Of a stretch of DNA of 40,020 bases, positions 24,916 to 32,736 are shown piece after piece. Origin of the DNA: an uncultured Eubacteriales bacterium. Lineage in GTDB: Bacteria > Bacillota > Clostridia > Christensenellales > Aristaeellaceae. Every line of letters starts with the position of its first letter. Position 1 is the stretch's first letter. The translations under genes were made by a program, and so were the position numbers. The stretch is taken from assembly GCA_902790175.1 (NCBI GenBank), contig CADAQZ010000011.1, positions 1-40,020 of the forward strand, given 5' to 3'. Under the pieces are notes generated by a model, which saw nothing but the letters and a program-made list of their open reading frames with translations, did not search any database and had not been told where the DNA came from.

Positions 24916-25839
24916 TCACGTCCCCTTGCCGCCCTCCGGCGCGCTGCGGGCCCACACCTCCTTGCGGTAGGCGCGGGGCGAGCGCCCCGTGTAGCGGTGG
25001 AAGGCGTTGGAGAAGTGCTCGATGGAGGAAAAGCCCAGGCGCTCGGCGATCTCGGTGATCGACATGCGGCTGCTTTCGAGGTACTGGAACGCGGCGGCCA
25101 TGCGCGCGTCGGTCAGCTTCTGGGAGAAGGTCTTGCCGAAGTGCGACAGCAGCAGGCGCTGCGTCTGGCGCACGCTCAGGTTCAAAAGCTGCGCCAGCTC
25201 GTTCAGCGTCAGCGTGTTATAGCGGTAGAAGAAGGCGTCCTCGAGGATCGGCATGAAGCTGTCGCGCGTCAGAAGCGGCGGCGTCTGCGCGTGCGTGGTC
25301 TTATCGCGCCGGTAGACGCGCGTCAGCTGCAACACGATGTGCCGGAGCAGCGTCTCCGACATCAGCAGCGTGTCGCGGTGGCTCTGGCGGTTCTCCTCGA
25401 TCAGCTGGCTGAGCAGGCTGAAGATCGTGCCGTCGTCGCGGCCGATCCAGAACACCGTGTCCGTGAACAGCAAAAGCGGATCGTTGGCTGGGTGCGCGAT
25501 GCGGCGGCAGTTCAGGTAGAGGCAGTATTCGATCACGGGGTCGTCGGTGTCGGAAACCTGCGCATGCACGACGCCGGGCCCGGTGACGTACAGCGCGCCG
25601 GGATACACGTCGTAGCTGTTCCCCTCGACGGTGACGGTGCCGCGCCCGCGATGGGTGTAGTGGATCTCGTAGCTCACGTTGGAGTGGCTGTGGGCGGCGA
25701 TGAACGGCCGCAGCTGCTCGATGCGCACGTGCACGGGCGACACCAGCAGCGAGCCCAGCTCAAAGCGGGTCGAGAAGTCGTAGGTCTCCGTCGGCACGGC
25801 GGCGCGAGCGCCCGCGCCCGTCGCGTTGGAGTGATTCAT
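24916..25839 (-). CDS. AraC-family transcriptional regulator with cupin sensor domain
   Basis: The 307-residue protein has an N-terminal cupin-like sugar-binding region (H-S-H-S-N-V-S-Y-E-I-H-Y near residue 50, Y-P-G-A-L-Y-V-T-G-P-G near 80) and a C-terminal AraC domain of about 100 residues with two helix-turn-helices (L-N-E-L-A-Q-L-L-N-L-S and I-T-E-I-A-E-R-L-G-F-S) and the P-R-A-Y-R-K-E end motif. This is the RhaS/RhaR-like layout. It probably senses the deoxysugar and activates rhaBD and perhaps the plus-strand fuc operon. The start at 25839 is preferred because GGGGGAGG on the minus strand is seven bases away; two upstream ATGs are either adjacent to or before that site. Confidence 0.88.
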   Translation of the reverse strand: MNHSNATGAGARAAVPTETYDFSTRFELGSLLVSPVHVRIEQLRPFIAAHSHSNVSYEIHYTHRGRGTVTVEGNSYDVYPGALYVTGPGVVHAQVSDTDDPVIEYCLYLNCRRIAHPANDPLLLFTDTVFWIGRDDGTIFSLLSQLIEENRQSHRDTLLMSETLLRHIVLQLTRVYRRDKTTHAQTPPLLTRDSFMPILEDAFFYRYNTLTLNELAQLLNLSVRQTQRLLLSHFGKTFSQKLTDARMAAAFQYLESSRMSITEIAERLGFSSIEHFSNAFHRYTGRSPRAYRKEVWARSAPEGGKGT

Positions 25840-25871
25840 GGCCATGCCTCCCCCGAAATTCATCCGGCTCC

Positions 25872-25877
25872 ATTATA
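25872..25877 (-). promoter_or_regulatory. -10 box of the araC-type gene
   Basis: A perfect TATAAT on the minus strand sits 33 bp ahead of the chosen start. The sequence around it (GTGTATAATGGAG) is almost identical to that around the rhaB -10 box (GTGTATAATGAAG). No convincing -35 element is seen. Confidence 0.4.
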
Positions 25878-25969
25878 CACCCATTGTCGCCAAAAAGACA
25901 GCCTTTTTGCGCGAATGCGACGTGTTTTTCTGATCTGTCTGTCCCGCCGCTGTCGACAGCCATCCGATA

Positions 25970-25998
25970 TTGCATAACACAAACGCCGATAGTATAAT
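25970..25998 (+). promoter_or_regulatory. Sigma-A promoter for the McrC-like gene
   Basis: TTGCAT (25970-25975) is 17 bp from a perfect TATAAT (25993-25998), 71 bp ahead of the ATG. It lies in the gap divergent from the araC-type gene. Confidence 0.7.
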
Positions 25999-26068
25999 GG
26001 AAAGTGAAAGCCCCGTTCGATGCGCATCAAGAGGGCAGGATGCAGATCATTCAAGGGACAGAGGTGTT

Positions 26069-27085
26069 ATGATGGCAGAAGTATCGCTGGTTTCGCTGAC
26101 GCCCGACGATCGCGAGCAGTTCATCCGCGACAATCTTCGGTTTGAAAAAGTGATGAAACAGGGAATTACGGGATCGTTTGAACACCCATACAGGACGTAT
26201 CTGAACCGCCAGGAGAACCTCTCGACGCTGCGCGGCAGGATCGTCATGCCCGGAACCCTCCAGAACCGGCTGGCGCGGCGGCAGGTGCTGACCTGTGAAT
26301 ACGACGAGCTGTCGGAGAACAACCTGTTCAATCAGATATTGAAGACGACGGCGCAGCTGCTGCTTCGCCACGGCCAGGTGAAGCCCCTGTTCAAGGACGC
26401 GCTGCGCCAGAAGCTGTTGTTCTTCACCAACGTGGACACCGTCGACCCCCAGGCGATCCGCTGGGGCGACATCCGCTTCCAGCGCAACAACCAGAGCTAC
26501 CGCATGCTGCTGGGCATCTGCCAGCTGACGCTGGAGGGCATGCTGCTGGCGACGGAAGCGGGGGAACGGCGCCTGGCCGCCTTCCTGGACGACCAGCGCA
26601 TGTGCCGGCTGTACGAAAAATTCCTGTTGGAATACTACATCCGGCATCACCCGGAGCTCTCGCCGCGGGCGGCGCAGATCCCCTGGGCGCTGGACGACGG
26701 CGTCAGCGCGCTGCTGCCGGTCATGCAGACGGACATCACGCTGCAAAAGGGGAATCATGTGCTGATCATTGACGCGAAGTACTACAGCCACACCCTGCAG
26801 AGCCAGTACGACCGGCACACCGTCCATTCGAACAACCTCTACCAGATCTTCACCTATGTGAAGAACCGGGAGTATGCCTTCGGCGATGCGCCGCACAGCG
26901 CCTCCGGCCTGCTGCTCTACGCCCGGACGGACGAGGCGATGCAGCCGGACAATTCCTATTCGATGCACGGCAGCCGGATCTCGGTGAGCACGCTGGACCT
27001 GAATCGTCCGTTTGAGGAGATCCGGGAAAGGCTGGACGGCTTTGCCGACGATCCGGGCGACGGCATTTGGCGACAACAGAGATGA
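26069..27085 (+). CDS. McrC-type restriction component with a foreign N-terminus
   Basis: The 338-residue protein matches McrC from about residue 24 to the end: L-R-G-R-I, C-E-Y-D-E-L-S-E-N-N-L-F-N-Q-I-L-K, and the PD-(D/E)xK nuclease core D222 (M-Q-T-D-I-T) with D235-A-K237 (I-I-D-A-K-Y-Y). McrC is the nuclease partner of the GTPase McrB. The usual McrC start (a P-x-x-N-I-Y-Y-M-L-type segment of about 45 residues) is absent. In its place residues 7-23 read S-L-T-P-D-D-R-E-Q-F-I-R-D-N, which looks like the beginning of a GNAT acetyltransferase. No McrB is adjacent. The gene keeps a promoter and a GAGGTG binding site, so it may be a fused, still expressed remnant; restriction activity is doubtful. 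Confidence 0.7.
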   Translation: MMAEVSLVSLTPDDREQFIRDNLRFEKVMKQGITGSFEHPYRTYLNRQENLSTLRGRIVMPGTLQNRLARRQVLTCEYDELSENNLFNQILKTTAQLLLRHGQVKPLFKDALRQKLLFFTNVDTVDPQAIRWGDIRFQRNNQSYRMLLGICQLTLEGMLLATEAGERRLAAFLDDQRMCRLYEKFLLEYYIRHHPELSPRAAQIPWALDDGVSALLPVMQTDITLQKGNHVLIIDAKYYSHTLQSQYDRHTVHSNNLYQIFTYVKNREYAFGDAPHSASGLLLYARTDEAMQPDNSYSMHGSRISVSTLDLNRPFEEIRERLDGFADDPGDGIWRQQR

Positions 27086-27109
27086 CATGAACGCGCAGGG
27101 GGAGGTACT

Positions 27110-27745
27110 ATGACACTTTTTGATCTGTACGAGCAGAAGCTCATCCGGCTGACGGACGACCAGGGAAACACGTTCACAGGGGTGGCCGACACCTTCCCCG
27201 CGGAATACGGGCTGCACGAGTTCGGCCGCGAGGAGGAGGGCATCCAGCTCGGCGAGTACATCGTCTTCAGAAGCGAGATCGGGAAGGTGGAGTTCCTACC
27301 GACCTACGAGGAGGCCGCGGCCGCCATATTGCCGGGGCGCTACCGGCACTTCAAGGGCAGGGATTACGAGGTGATCGCCGTCGCCCGGCACTCGGAGACG
27401 GAGGAGCCGATGGTCGTCTACAGGGCGCTCTACGGCGAAGGCGGGGTGTGGGTGCGTCCCGCGAGCATGTGGAACGAGACCGTGGAGCGCGGCGGACAGA
27501 AGTACAGGCGGTTCTACCGACTGGACCGGATCGAGCGCGTGGAGAAGTACGAGCGGCTGTTCGACGAGGCGACGGCCCGCCCGGACCCGGAGAAGCTGCG
27601 GCTGCTCGACGCCTACTACACCTCCGGCGAATGGCGGGAGGACTATGAGGCGGACGAGCGGGGCGAGTTCCCGCCCGATATGAAGCGCGGCGTGCTGTCG
27701 CAGGACGCGCTGTACGATCTGCTGGGCGGCGCTGGATCAAACTGA
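27110..27745 (+). CDS. DUF1653 and DUF4298 domain protein
   Basis: The 211-residue soluble protein has three parts. Residues 1-60 have a small beta-rich segment that I cannot name. Residues 75-140 are a DUF1653 domain (P-G-R-Y-R-H-F-K-G-x-x-Y-E-V, then V-V-Y-R-A-L-Y-G and W-V-R-P-x-S-M-W). Residues 140-207 are a DUF4298 domain (R-I-E-R-V-E-K-Y-E, then W-R-E-D-Y-E-A-D-E-R-G-E-F-P and K-R-G-V-L-S-Q-D-A-L-Y-D-L-L). Neither domain has a known biochemical role. It starts 24 bases after the McrC-like gene with GGGGGAGG at 27099-27106, so the two probably share a transcript. Confidence 0.8.
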   Translation: MTLFDLYEQKLIRLTDDQGNTFTGVADTFPAEYGLHEFGREEEGIQLGEYIVFRSEIGKVEFLPTYEEAAAAILPGRYRHFKGRDYEVIAVARHSETEEPMVVYRALYGEGGVWVRPASMWNETVERGGQKYRRFYRLDRIERVEKYERLFDEATARPDPEKLRLLDAYYTSGEWREDYEADERGEFPPDMKRGVLSQDALYDLLGGAGSN

Positions 27746-27814
27746 CATGTTAACGATATAACGCCGCGCCGCGCATGAAACGGCAGCTGTGGCAAAGCGA
27801 GGGCTGTTTATTTA

Positions 27815-27828
27815 TTATACCGGTATAA
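27815..27828. promoter_or_regulatory. 14-bp perfect palindrome, likely operator of the uronate operon
   Basis: TTATACCGGTATAA is a perfect palindrome in an AT-rich stretch 107 bp ahead of the TRAP binding-protein gene. Its size and symmetry resemble binding sites of GntR- or LacI-type regulators that control uronate genes. No regulator gene lies in this part of the window, so the partner is unknown. Confidence 0.5.
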
Positions 27829-27842
27829 AATATTAAAAACCC

Positions 27843-27872
27843 TTTACAAAACGGCCGGACATGTGAAAGAAT
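27843..27872 (+). promoter_or_regulatory. Possible promoter of the TRAP/uronate operon
   Basis: TTTACA (27843-27848) is 18 bp from AAGAAT (27867-27872), which is preceded by a TGTG element typical of extended -10 promoters. The -10 box matches consensus at only four of six bases. The palindrome at 27815 lies just upstream, an arrangement that fits control by an activator or by looping. Confidence 0.38.
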
Positions 27873-27934
27873 ACAGATAACCCCGTATCGGGCGTGAGGC
27901 CCCAGATACAAAATATGGTTAAGGAGGATTCCCA

Positions 27935-28954
27935 ATGAAAAAGCTCTGTCTTGTTCTTTCTGTCGTAATGGTCGCTCTGCTCTTCTGCCAGTTTGCCATG
28001 GCGGACGAAGTGCCGGATGCTTCCGGTGATCCGGCCGTGACCCTGGTTTACGCCGAAGTGAACAATCTGGACGACACCGTCGTCGGCCAGGTGGCGCTGC
28101 ACTTTGCCGAGAGAGTCAACGAGCTGACCGGCGGCACCGTGACGATCGACGTTCAGGGCGCCGGCGTCCTCGGCTCGGAAGGCGACTTTTGCGACGACAT
28201 GATCGGCGGCATCGGGACCATCGACATGGCCCGCCTGTCCGTCTCCACGCTGACCGGCTATGGCGAGAACGGCGTTCCGAAGTCCAAGCTGCTCTGCCTG
28301 CCCTTCACCTTCGCCAGCCGCGACCACTTCTGGAATTTCGCGGGCAGCGATCTGGCCCAGGAGTTCATGGACGAGCTGTATGAGGAAGGTCTCGGCCTGC
28401 ACGGCCTGTTCATCGGCGAGGAAGGCTTCCGCCACATCTTCTGCAACAAGCCCGTCTCCAGCCTGGACGACCTGCAGGGCCTAAAGATCCGCGTCTCCAC
28501 CGACCCCACCATGGTCGGCATGATCAAGGCCTTCGGCGCTGAGCCGACCGTCATCGCCTACAGCGAGCTGTACACCTCCCTGCAGTCCGGCGTCGTGGAC
28601 GGCGCTGAGAACCCGTTGGGCAACTACAAGTCCCAGTCCTTCTACGAGGTGGCTCCCTACATACTGCTGGACGGCCATCAGCTGGGCGTCATCGAGCTGG
28701 TCATCACCGACGCGGCCTGGAACAAGCTGACCGAGGCGCAGCAGGCATGCATCAAGCTCGCCGCGAAGGAGTGCCAGGCCTACAACAAGGAGCTCTCCGA
28801 GAAGGTCGAGGAGGACACCCTGGCCGAGCTGGGCGACAAGATCACCGTCACCGAGGTTGACAAGTCCGAGTGGATCGCCAAGAGCCAGGACGTCATCGCG
28901 GAAGCGACCGCGGATTACGCCGACCTGTATCAGCAGATCCAGGATCTGCAGTAA
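27935..28954 (+). CDS. TRAP transporter substrate-binding protein, DctP type
   Basis: The 339-residue protein has a signal peptide (M-K-K-L-C-L-V-L core, ending F-A-M-A before D-E-V). The DctP fold follows, with L-Q-G-L-K-I-R-V-S near residue 185 (the arginine that holds the substrate carboxylate) and V-D-G-A-E-N-P near 220. It captures an organic acid, most likely a uronate or oligouronide given the genes that follow, and passes it to the DctQ/DctM permease. ATG 27935 follows a strong AAGGAGG (27921-27927). Two hairpins after the gene probably raise its mRNA level over the permeases. Confidence 0.92.
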   Translation: MKKLCLVLSVVMVALLFCQFAMADEVPDASGDPAVTLVYAEVNNLDDTVVGQVALHFAERVNELTGGTVTIDVQGAGVLGSEGDFCDDMIGGIGTIDMARLSVSTLTGYGENGVPKSKLLCLPFTFASRDHFWNFAGSDLAQEFMDELYEEGLGLHGLFIGEEGFRHIFCNKPVSSLDDLQGLKIRVSTDPTMVGMIKAFGAEPTVIAYSELYTSLQSGVVDGAENPLGNYKSQSFYEVAPYILLDGHQLGVIELVITDAAWNKLTEAQQACIKLAAKECQAYNKELSEKVEEDTLAELGDKITVTEVDKSEWIAKSQDVIAEATADYADLYQQIQDLQ

Positions 28955-28967
28955 TATAGTGGACGCT

Positions 28968-29035
28968 GCCGCCTGAACGGTTCAGGCGGCGCAAGCCATG
29001 ACGGATGCAGAGAGAGTCGCTCTCTCTGCATCTTT
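28968..29035 (+). terminator. Two tandem stem-loops after the TRAP binding protein
   Basis: The first is GCCGCCTGAA (28968-28977) with TTCAGGCGGC (28981-28990), 10 perfect pairs over a CGG loop. The second is GATGCAGAGAGAG (29004-29016) with CTCTCTCTGCATC (29020-29032), 13 perfect pairs over TCG, followed by TTT. They probably protect or partly terminate the dctP message; the permease genes follow at once. Confidence 0.7.
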
Positions 29036-29058
29036 ACAAATGGGGGAGTGGTGACATC

Positions 29059-29613
29059 ATGCAAAAACTGAAGGTATTCTACGACTGGATGTACAAGGTT
29101 ACGATGTTCGTCTGCAAGATCCTGCTGGTCGCGGACATCCTGGTCGTCAGCTTTACCGTGCTGGGACGCTACGTGTCCTTTATTCCGGACCCCACCTGGA
29201 CGGAGGAGATTACGCTGACGCTGATGTCGTATATGGCGGTGCTCTCCGGAGCGCTGGCCATCCGCAGAGGCGCGCACATCCGCATGACCGCCTTTGACCG
29301 GTATTTGCCGAAAAAAGTGATCAACGTCCTGGACATCGTCGCCGACGTCTGCGTGCTGGTCCTCGCCTACGTGATGATCGTCGAGGGCTTCAAGTATGCC
29401 GACGGCATCGGCGGCAAGGGCTTCTATCCCAGCCTTCCCTGGCTGAGCAAGAAGTACATGTACCTGCCGATCCCGGTCGCCGGCATCGCCATGGTGATCT
29501 TTGAACTGGAGTCTCTGGTTAACAACGTCCGCAGGCTCCTCGGCATGAAAGTGTTTGTGGAAAAAGAAGCGACCCTTGAAGAGCAGGTTGCGGAAGGAGG
29601 AAACCAAGGATGA
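29059..29613 (+). CDS. TRAP transporter small permease, DctQ type
   Basis: The 184-residue membrane protein has four helices and the DctQ features: W-T-E-E-I-T-L-T near residue 53, and G-A-L-A-I-R-R-G-A-H-I-R-M near residues 67-79. It anchors the binding protein and large permease. ATG 29059 follows GGGGGAG (29042-29048). The longer frame would begin inside the second hairpin. The C-terminus overlaps the dctM start by four bases (ATGA). Confidence 0.9.
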   Translation: MQKLKVFYDWMYKVTMFVCKILLVADILVVSFTVLGRYVSFIPDPTWTEEITLTLMSYMAVLSGALAIRRGAHIRMTAFDRYLPKKVINVLDIVADVCVLVLAYVMIVEGFKYADGIGGKGFYPSLPWLSKKYMYLPIPVAGIAMVIFELESLVNNVRRLLGMKVFVEKEATLEEQVAEGGNQG

Positions 29614-30902
29614 ATACATCGCTTGCAATCGTTGTACTGTTGGCGGGCTTTTTGCTCCTGGTATTCCTTCGCTTCCCGATCGCCTACGCCGTCGCGATCT
29701 CTTCCATCGCGTGCATGCTGGTGAACGGCACGAACCTTGCCCTGCTGTGCAAGCTCATGGTGAAGGGCATCAGCTCCTTCTCCCTGATGGCCGTCCCGTT
29801 CTTCATAACAATGGGCTGTCTGATGGGCAGCGGAGGCATCTCTGAAAAGCTGATCGACCTGGCCAATTCCCTGGTGGGCTGGATGACCGGCGGCATGGCC
29901 ATGGTGAACATCGTGGCGTCCTACTTCTTCGGCGGCATCTCCGGTTCCGCCGCCGCGGACACCGCGTCCCTCGGCTCCATACTGATCCCCATGATGGCGG
30001 ACCAGGGCTATGACAAGGACTTCTCCACCGCCGTCACGATCACGTCCTCCTGCGAGGGCCTGCTCGTGCCGCCCAGCCACAACATGGTCATCTACGCCAC
30101 CACGGCGGGCAGCCTTTCCGTCGGCGCGCTGTTCCTGGCGGGCTACATCCCCGGCGCGCTGCTGGCGCTGAGCCTGATGATCGGTTCCTACATCATCTCC
30201 AAGAAGCGCAAGTATCCCAAGGGCGAGAAATTCCACCTGGGCAAGTTCATGAAGCAGCTGGGCAAGTCCGTCTGGGCGCTGGCCGCGATCATCATCGTCG
30301 TGATCGGCGTGGTCGGCGGCATCTTCACGGCCACCGAATCCGCAGCCATCGCGGTCATCTACAGCCTGATCGTCAGCGTGTACATCTACAAGGGCCTGAA
30401 CTGGAAGGGCGTCTGGAAGGTGCTGGGCGACTGCGTGGATACGCTGTCGATCGTGCTGATCCTGATCGCCACGTCGGCGGTGTTCGGCTACTGCCTGACG
30501 ATGCTGCACGTGCCGGACATGGCCGCCAAGGCCATCACCAGCATCAGCAACAGCCCGATCATCATCGCGCTGCTGTTGAACCTGATCCTTCTGATCCTGG
30601 GCTGCATCATGGACATGGCGCCGATCATCCTGATCGCCACGCCGATCCTGCTGCCCATCGCCACTTCCATCGGGATCCACCCGATCCAGTTCGGCATCAT
30701 GGTGATCCTGAACTGCGGCATCGGCCTGCTGACGCCGCCCGTGGGCAGCGTCCTGTTCATCGGCTCGGCGGTCGCCAAGCTGCCGATGGAGAAGGTCGTC
30801 AAGGCGACGCTTCCCTTCTACCTCTGCATGATCGTGACGCTGCTGCTGATCACGTTCGTTCCCCAGATCAGCCTGTTCCTGCCGAACCTGATCATGCACT
30901 AA
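29610..30902 (+). CDS. TRAP transporter large permease, DctM type
   Basis: The 430-residue protein has about 12 hydrophobic segments and DctM family motifs: F-L-R-F-P-I-A-Y-A near residue 18, G-G-I-S-G-S-A-A-A-D-T-A-S-L-G near 110, and S-C-E-G-L-L-V-P-P-S-H-N near 146. The C-terminal half has G-L-L-T-P-P-V-G. It is the ion-driven transport subunit; the usual family members couple to Na+. It is translationally coupled to dctQ. The DctP-DctQ-DctM set is laid out like YiaO-YiaM-YiaN, which fits the YiaK- and YiaL-like genes further down. Confidence 0.93.
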   Translation: MNTSLAIVVLLAGFLLLVFLRFPIAYAVAISSIACMLVNGTNLALLCKLMVKGISSFSLMAVPFFITMGCLMGSGGISEKLIDLANSLVGWMTGGMAMVNIVASYFFGGISGSAAADTASLGSILIPMMADQGYDKDFSTAVTITSSCEGLLVPPSHNMVIYATTAGSLSVGALFLAGYIPGALLALSLMIGSYIISKKRKYPKGEKFHLGKFMKQLGKSVWALAAIIIVVIGVVGGIFTATESAAIAVIYSLIVSVYIYKGLNWKGVWKVLGDCVDTLSIVLILIATSAVFGYCLTMLHVPDMAAKAITSISNSPIIIALLLNLILLILGCIMDMAPIILIATPILLPIATSIGIHPIQFGIMVILNCGIGLLTPPVGSVLFIGSAVAKLPMEKVVKATLPFYLCMIVTLLLITFVPQISLFLPNLIMH

Positions 30903-30912
30903 GCGCAACCCC

Positions 30913-30954
30913 CGTCCGTCTCGCTGGCCCCTGACCGGGCAGGCGGGGCGGACG
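30913..30954 (+). other. Stem-loop between dctM and the cyclase-family gene
   Basis: CGTCCGTCTCGC (30913-30924) pairs with GCGGGGCGGACG (30943-30954), 12 pairs including two G-U, and an inner GCCC/GGGC pair extends it. No T tract follows, so it is more likely an mRNA-processing or stability element than a terminator. Confidence 0.5.
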
Positions 30955-30988
30955 CTCCCATGCGAGACCCTTTATCAGGAGGTTTTTT

Positions 30989-31678
30989 ATGCAGATCGTA
31001 TACGATTTCGGAAACGGCATGAGGATGGTGGACCTGTCCAAGCTCGTCGATCCCGCGACCGAAACGCGCCGCTGCAAGCTCAACCGCTTCAACACCGGCG
31101 GCGCGATCCCGGATTTCCATACGAACTTCGACATCATGAGCCACCTCGGGACCCACGCGGAGTGCCCGTATCACCACGACGACAACTGGCCGGACGTCAC
31201 GTCCGTGCCGCTGACCACGTTCGTCGGGCGCGGCGTGTATGTGGACTTCAAGGAGACCTGCGCGCCGAACAGCCACATTACCAAGGCGGACCTCGACCGG
31301 GAAGCCTCCAAGGTGCGGGAGGGCGACATCGTCATCATCGACTCCTCCTATAAGCTGAATCCCTTTACCTCCGACACCAACACCGAGAAGGACAAGCGGC
31401 TGTTCGTGAACGGGGAGACCGCCGAGTGGTTCCGCGACAAGAAGGTCAAGGCGGTCGGCTTCGGCGACGGCGTGTCCATCGAGAACTGCAACGAGGACGT
31501 CAAGCCCTTCCACGACATCCTGCTGGCGGAGAACATCGTGTTCATCGAAGTGCTGAAGAACCTGGAGTGCCTCGAAAAGGACGTGTTCTTCATGTCGTTC
31601 TCGCCGCTGCCGATCAAGGGCCTGGATTCCAGCCCGGTCAGGGCCTACGCCATCGAGGGCATCGCGGAGTTTTCATAA
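30989..31678 (+). CDS. Cyclase-family metal-dependent hydrolase (PF04199)
   Basis: The 229-residue protein has the family's metal-binding core H52-L-G-T-H56-A-E58-C-P-Y-H62, matching H-x-G-T-H-x-D-x-P-x-H except that the usual aspartate is glutamate. Members include kynurenine formamidase KynB and isatin hydrolase, and several open lactone or amide rings. Here a lactonase or related ring-opening step on a sugar acid is possible, but this is inferred only from neighbours. ATG 30989 follows AGGAGG (30977-30982). It is the first enzyme gene after the TRAP transporter. Confidence 0.82.
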   Translation: MQIVYDFGNGMRMVDLSKLVDPATETRRCKLNRFNTGGAIPDFHTNFDIMSHLGTHAECPYHHDDNWPDVTSVPLTTFVGRGVYVDFKETCAPNSHITKADLDREASKVREGDIVIIDSSYKLNPFTSDTNTEKDKRLFVNGETAEWFRDKKVKAVGFGDGVSIENCNEDVKPFHDILLAENIVFIEVLKNLECLEKDVFFMSFSPLPIKGLDSSPVRAYAIEGIAEFS

Positions 31679-31712
31679 GGCGGATAACAGGATCAACACA
31701 GAGACATTTTGT

Positions 31713-31744
31713 TAAGCTCGAGAGGACCATTCTTCCCGAGCTTA
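31713..31744 (+). other. Hairpin before the PanE-like gene
   Basis: TAAGCTCG (31713-31720) pairs with CGAGCTTA (31737-31744) across a 16-base loop. The following bases are CCGTTTCT, so any termination would be weak. Confidence 0.4.
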
Positions 31745-31793
31745 CCGTTTCTGTCCGACGTTCGGCCATTGGAATAGAAAGGGGAAGATCACT

Positions 31794-32714
31794 ATGAGAA
31801 TAGCCGTGATTGGCGCGGGCGCCATGGGATCGATCTACGGCGGTCACCTGGCGCTGGACAATGAAGTCTACCTGGTGGATACCAATCCCAAGGTCGTCGA
31901 GACGATCAACGATCAGGGGATCCGGCTGGAGGAGAACGGCGAGGATCACATCTACCGCCCCAAGGCGGTGACGGACACCTCCGCCCTGCCCCAGATGGAC
32001 CTGATCATACTGTTCGTGAAGGCCCTGTTCTCCCGCGCGGCGCTCAACGGAAATCGCAACCTGATCGGGAAGGACACCTATCTGATGACGCTGCAGAACG
32101 GCTCCGGCCACGAGGATATCCTCGGGGAATTCGTCGACAAGGACCACATCATCATCGGCACCACCGAGGACCAGGGAACCATCCTGGGCATGGCGCACAT
32201 CCGCCACGGCGGCACCGGCGGGACGAATCTGGGCATGCTGACGCCGGACGCGGAGGGCATGCTGCCGAAGCTGAAGGAAACGCTGGATCGGTGCGGTTTC
32301 CGGGCCAAAATCCACGAGAACATCCAGCAGCTCATCTGGAACAAGCTGTTCGTCAACGTGGCGCTGAGCGCGGTGACCGCCGTGCTGAACGTCAAGATGG
32401 GGTTCATCGCTCAGGATCCGCATGCGTTCGCGCTGTCTTCGCAGCTTCTGCACGAGGCCGTCGCCGTCGCGCAGGCCATGGGCCTGGAGGCGGACGAGGT
32501 GCACCTCCTGCAGGAGATCAAGGAGACCTCCGAGCGGGTGCCGGAGGGGATCACGTCGATCTGCGCGGACCTGTCCGCGGGTCGAAAGACGGAAGTGGAT
32601 ACCATCTCCGGCTCCGTCGTCCGGGCCGCGAAGAAGTGCGGCATCGAGGTTCCCGCCCACGAGTTCCTGGTGAACATGGTGCACGCCATGGAGAGCCGGC
32701 CGAAGCAGGCATGA
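31794..32714 (+). CDS. Ketopantoate reductase-like oxidoreductase (PanE/ApbA family)
   Basis: The 306-residue protein has the Rossmann motif G7-A-G-A-M-G12, N-G-S-G-H-E near residue 103, and the catalytic lysine K184 in I-W-N-K-L-F-V-N, with the helical C-terminal domain of the family. Enzymes of this fold reduce 2-keto acids with NADPH; ketopantoate is only one substrate. In a uronate operon a 2-keto sugar acid is a more likely substrate than a pantothenate precursor, but this is inference. ATG 31794 follows GAAAGGGG (31777-31784). Confidence 0.82.
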   Translation: MRIAVIGAGAMGSIYGGHLALDNEVYLVDTNPKVVETINDQGIRLEENGEDHIYRPKAVTDTSALPQMDLIILFVKALFSRAALNGNRNLIGKDTYLMTLQNGSGHEDILGEFVDKDHIIIGTTEDQGTILGMAHIRHGGTGGTNLGMLTPDAEGMLPKLKETLDRCGFRAKIHENIQQLIWNKLFVNVALSAVTAVLNVKMGFIAQDPHAFALSSQLLHEAVAVAQAMGLEADEVHLLQEIKETSERVPEGITSICADLSAGRKTEVDTISGSVVRAAKKCGIEVPAHEFLVNMVHAMESRPKQA

Positions 32715-32736
32715 GAGCAGAATACAGGAGGCAGTT

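Noticed and set aside
24880-24930. A terminator between the araC-type gene and rhaB (T run on the minus strand near 24890)
   Set aside because: The possible stem before the T run is only three to four pairs, so it was not listed.
22675-25977. An open frame of 1100 codons on the plus strand across rhaD, rhaB and the araC-type gene
   Set aside because: It is antisense to three well-supported genes; its translation is low-complexity and rich in H, A, V and R, as expected from the opposite strand of GC-rich codons.
27746-27800. A terminator behind the DUF1653/DUF4298 gene
   Set aside because: The region is partly GC-rich but has no clear stem followed by T residues; the end of this transcript is not visible.
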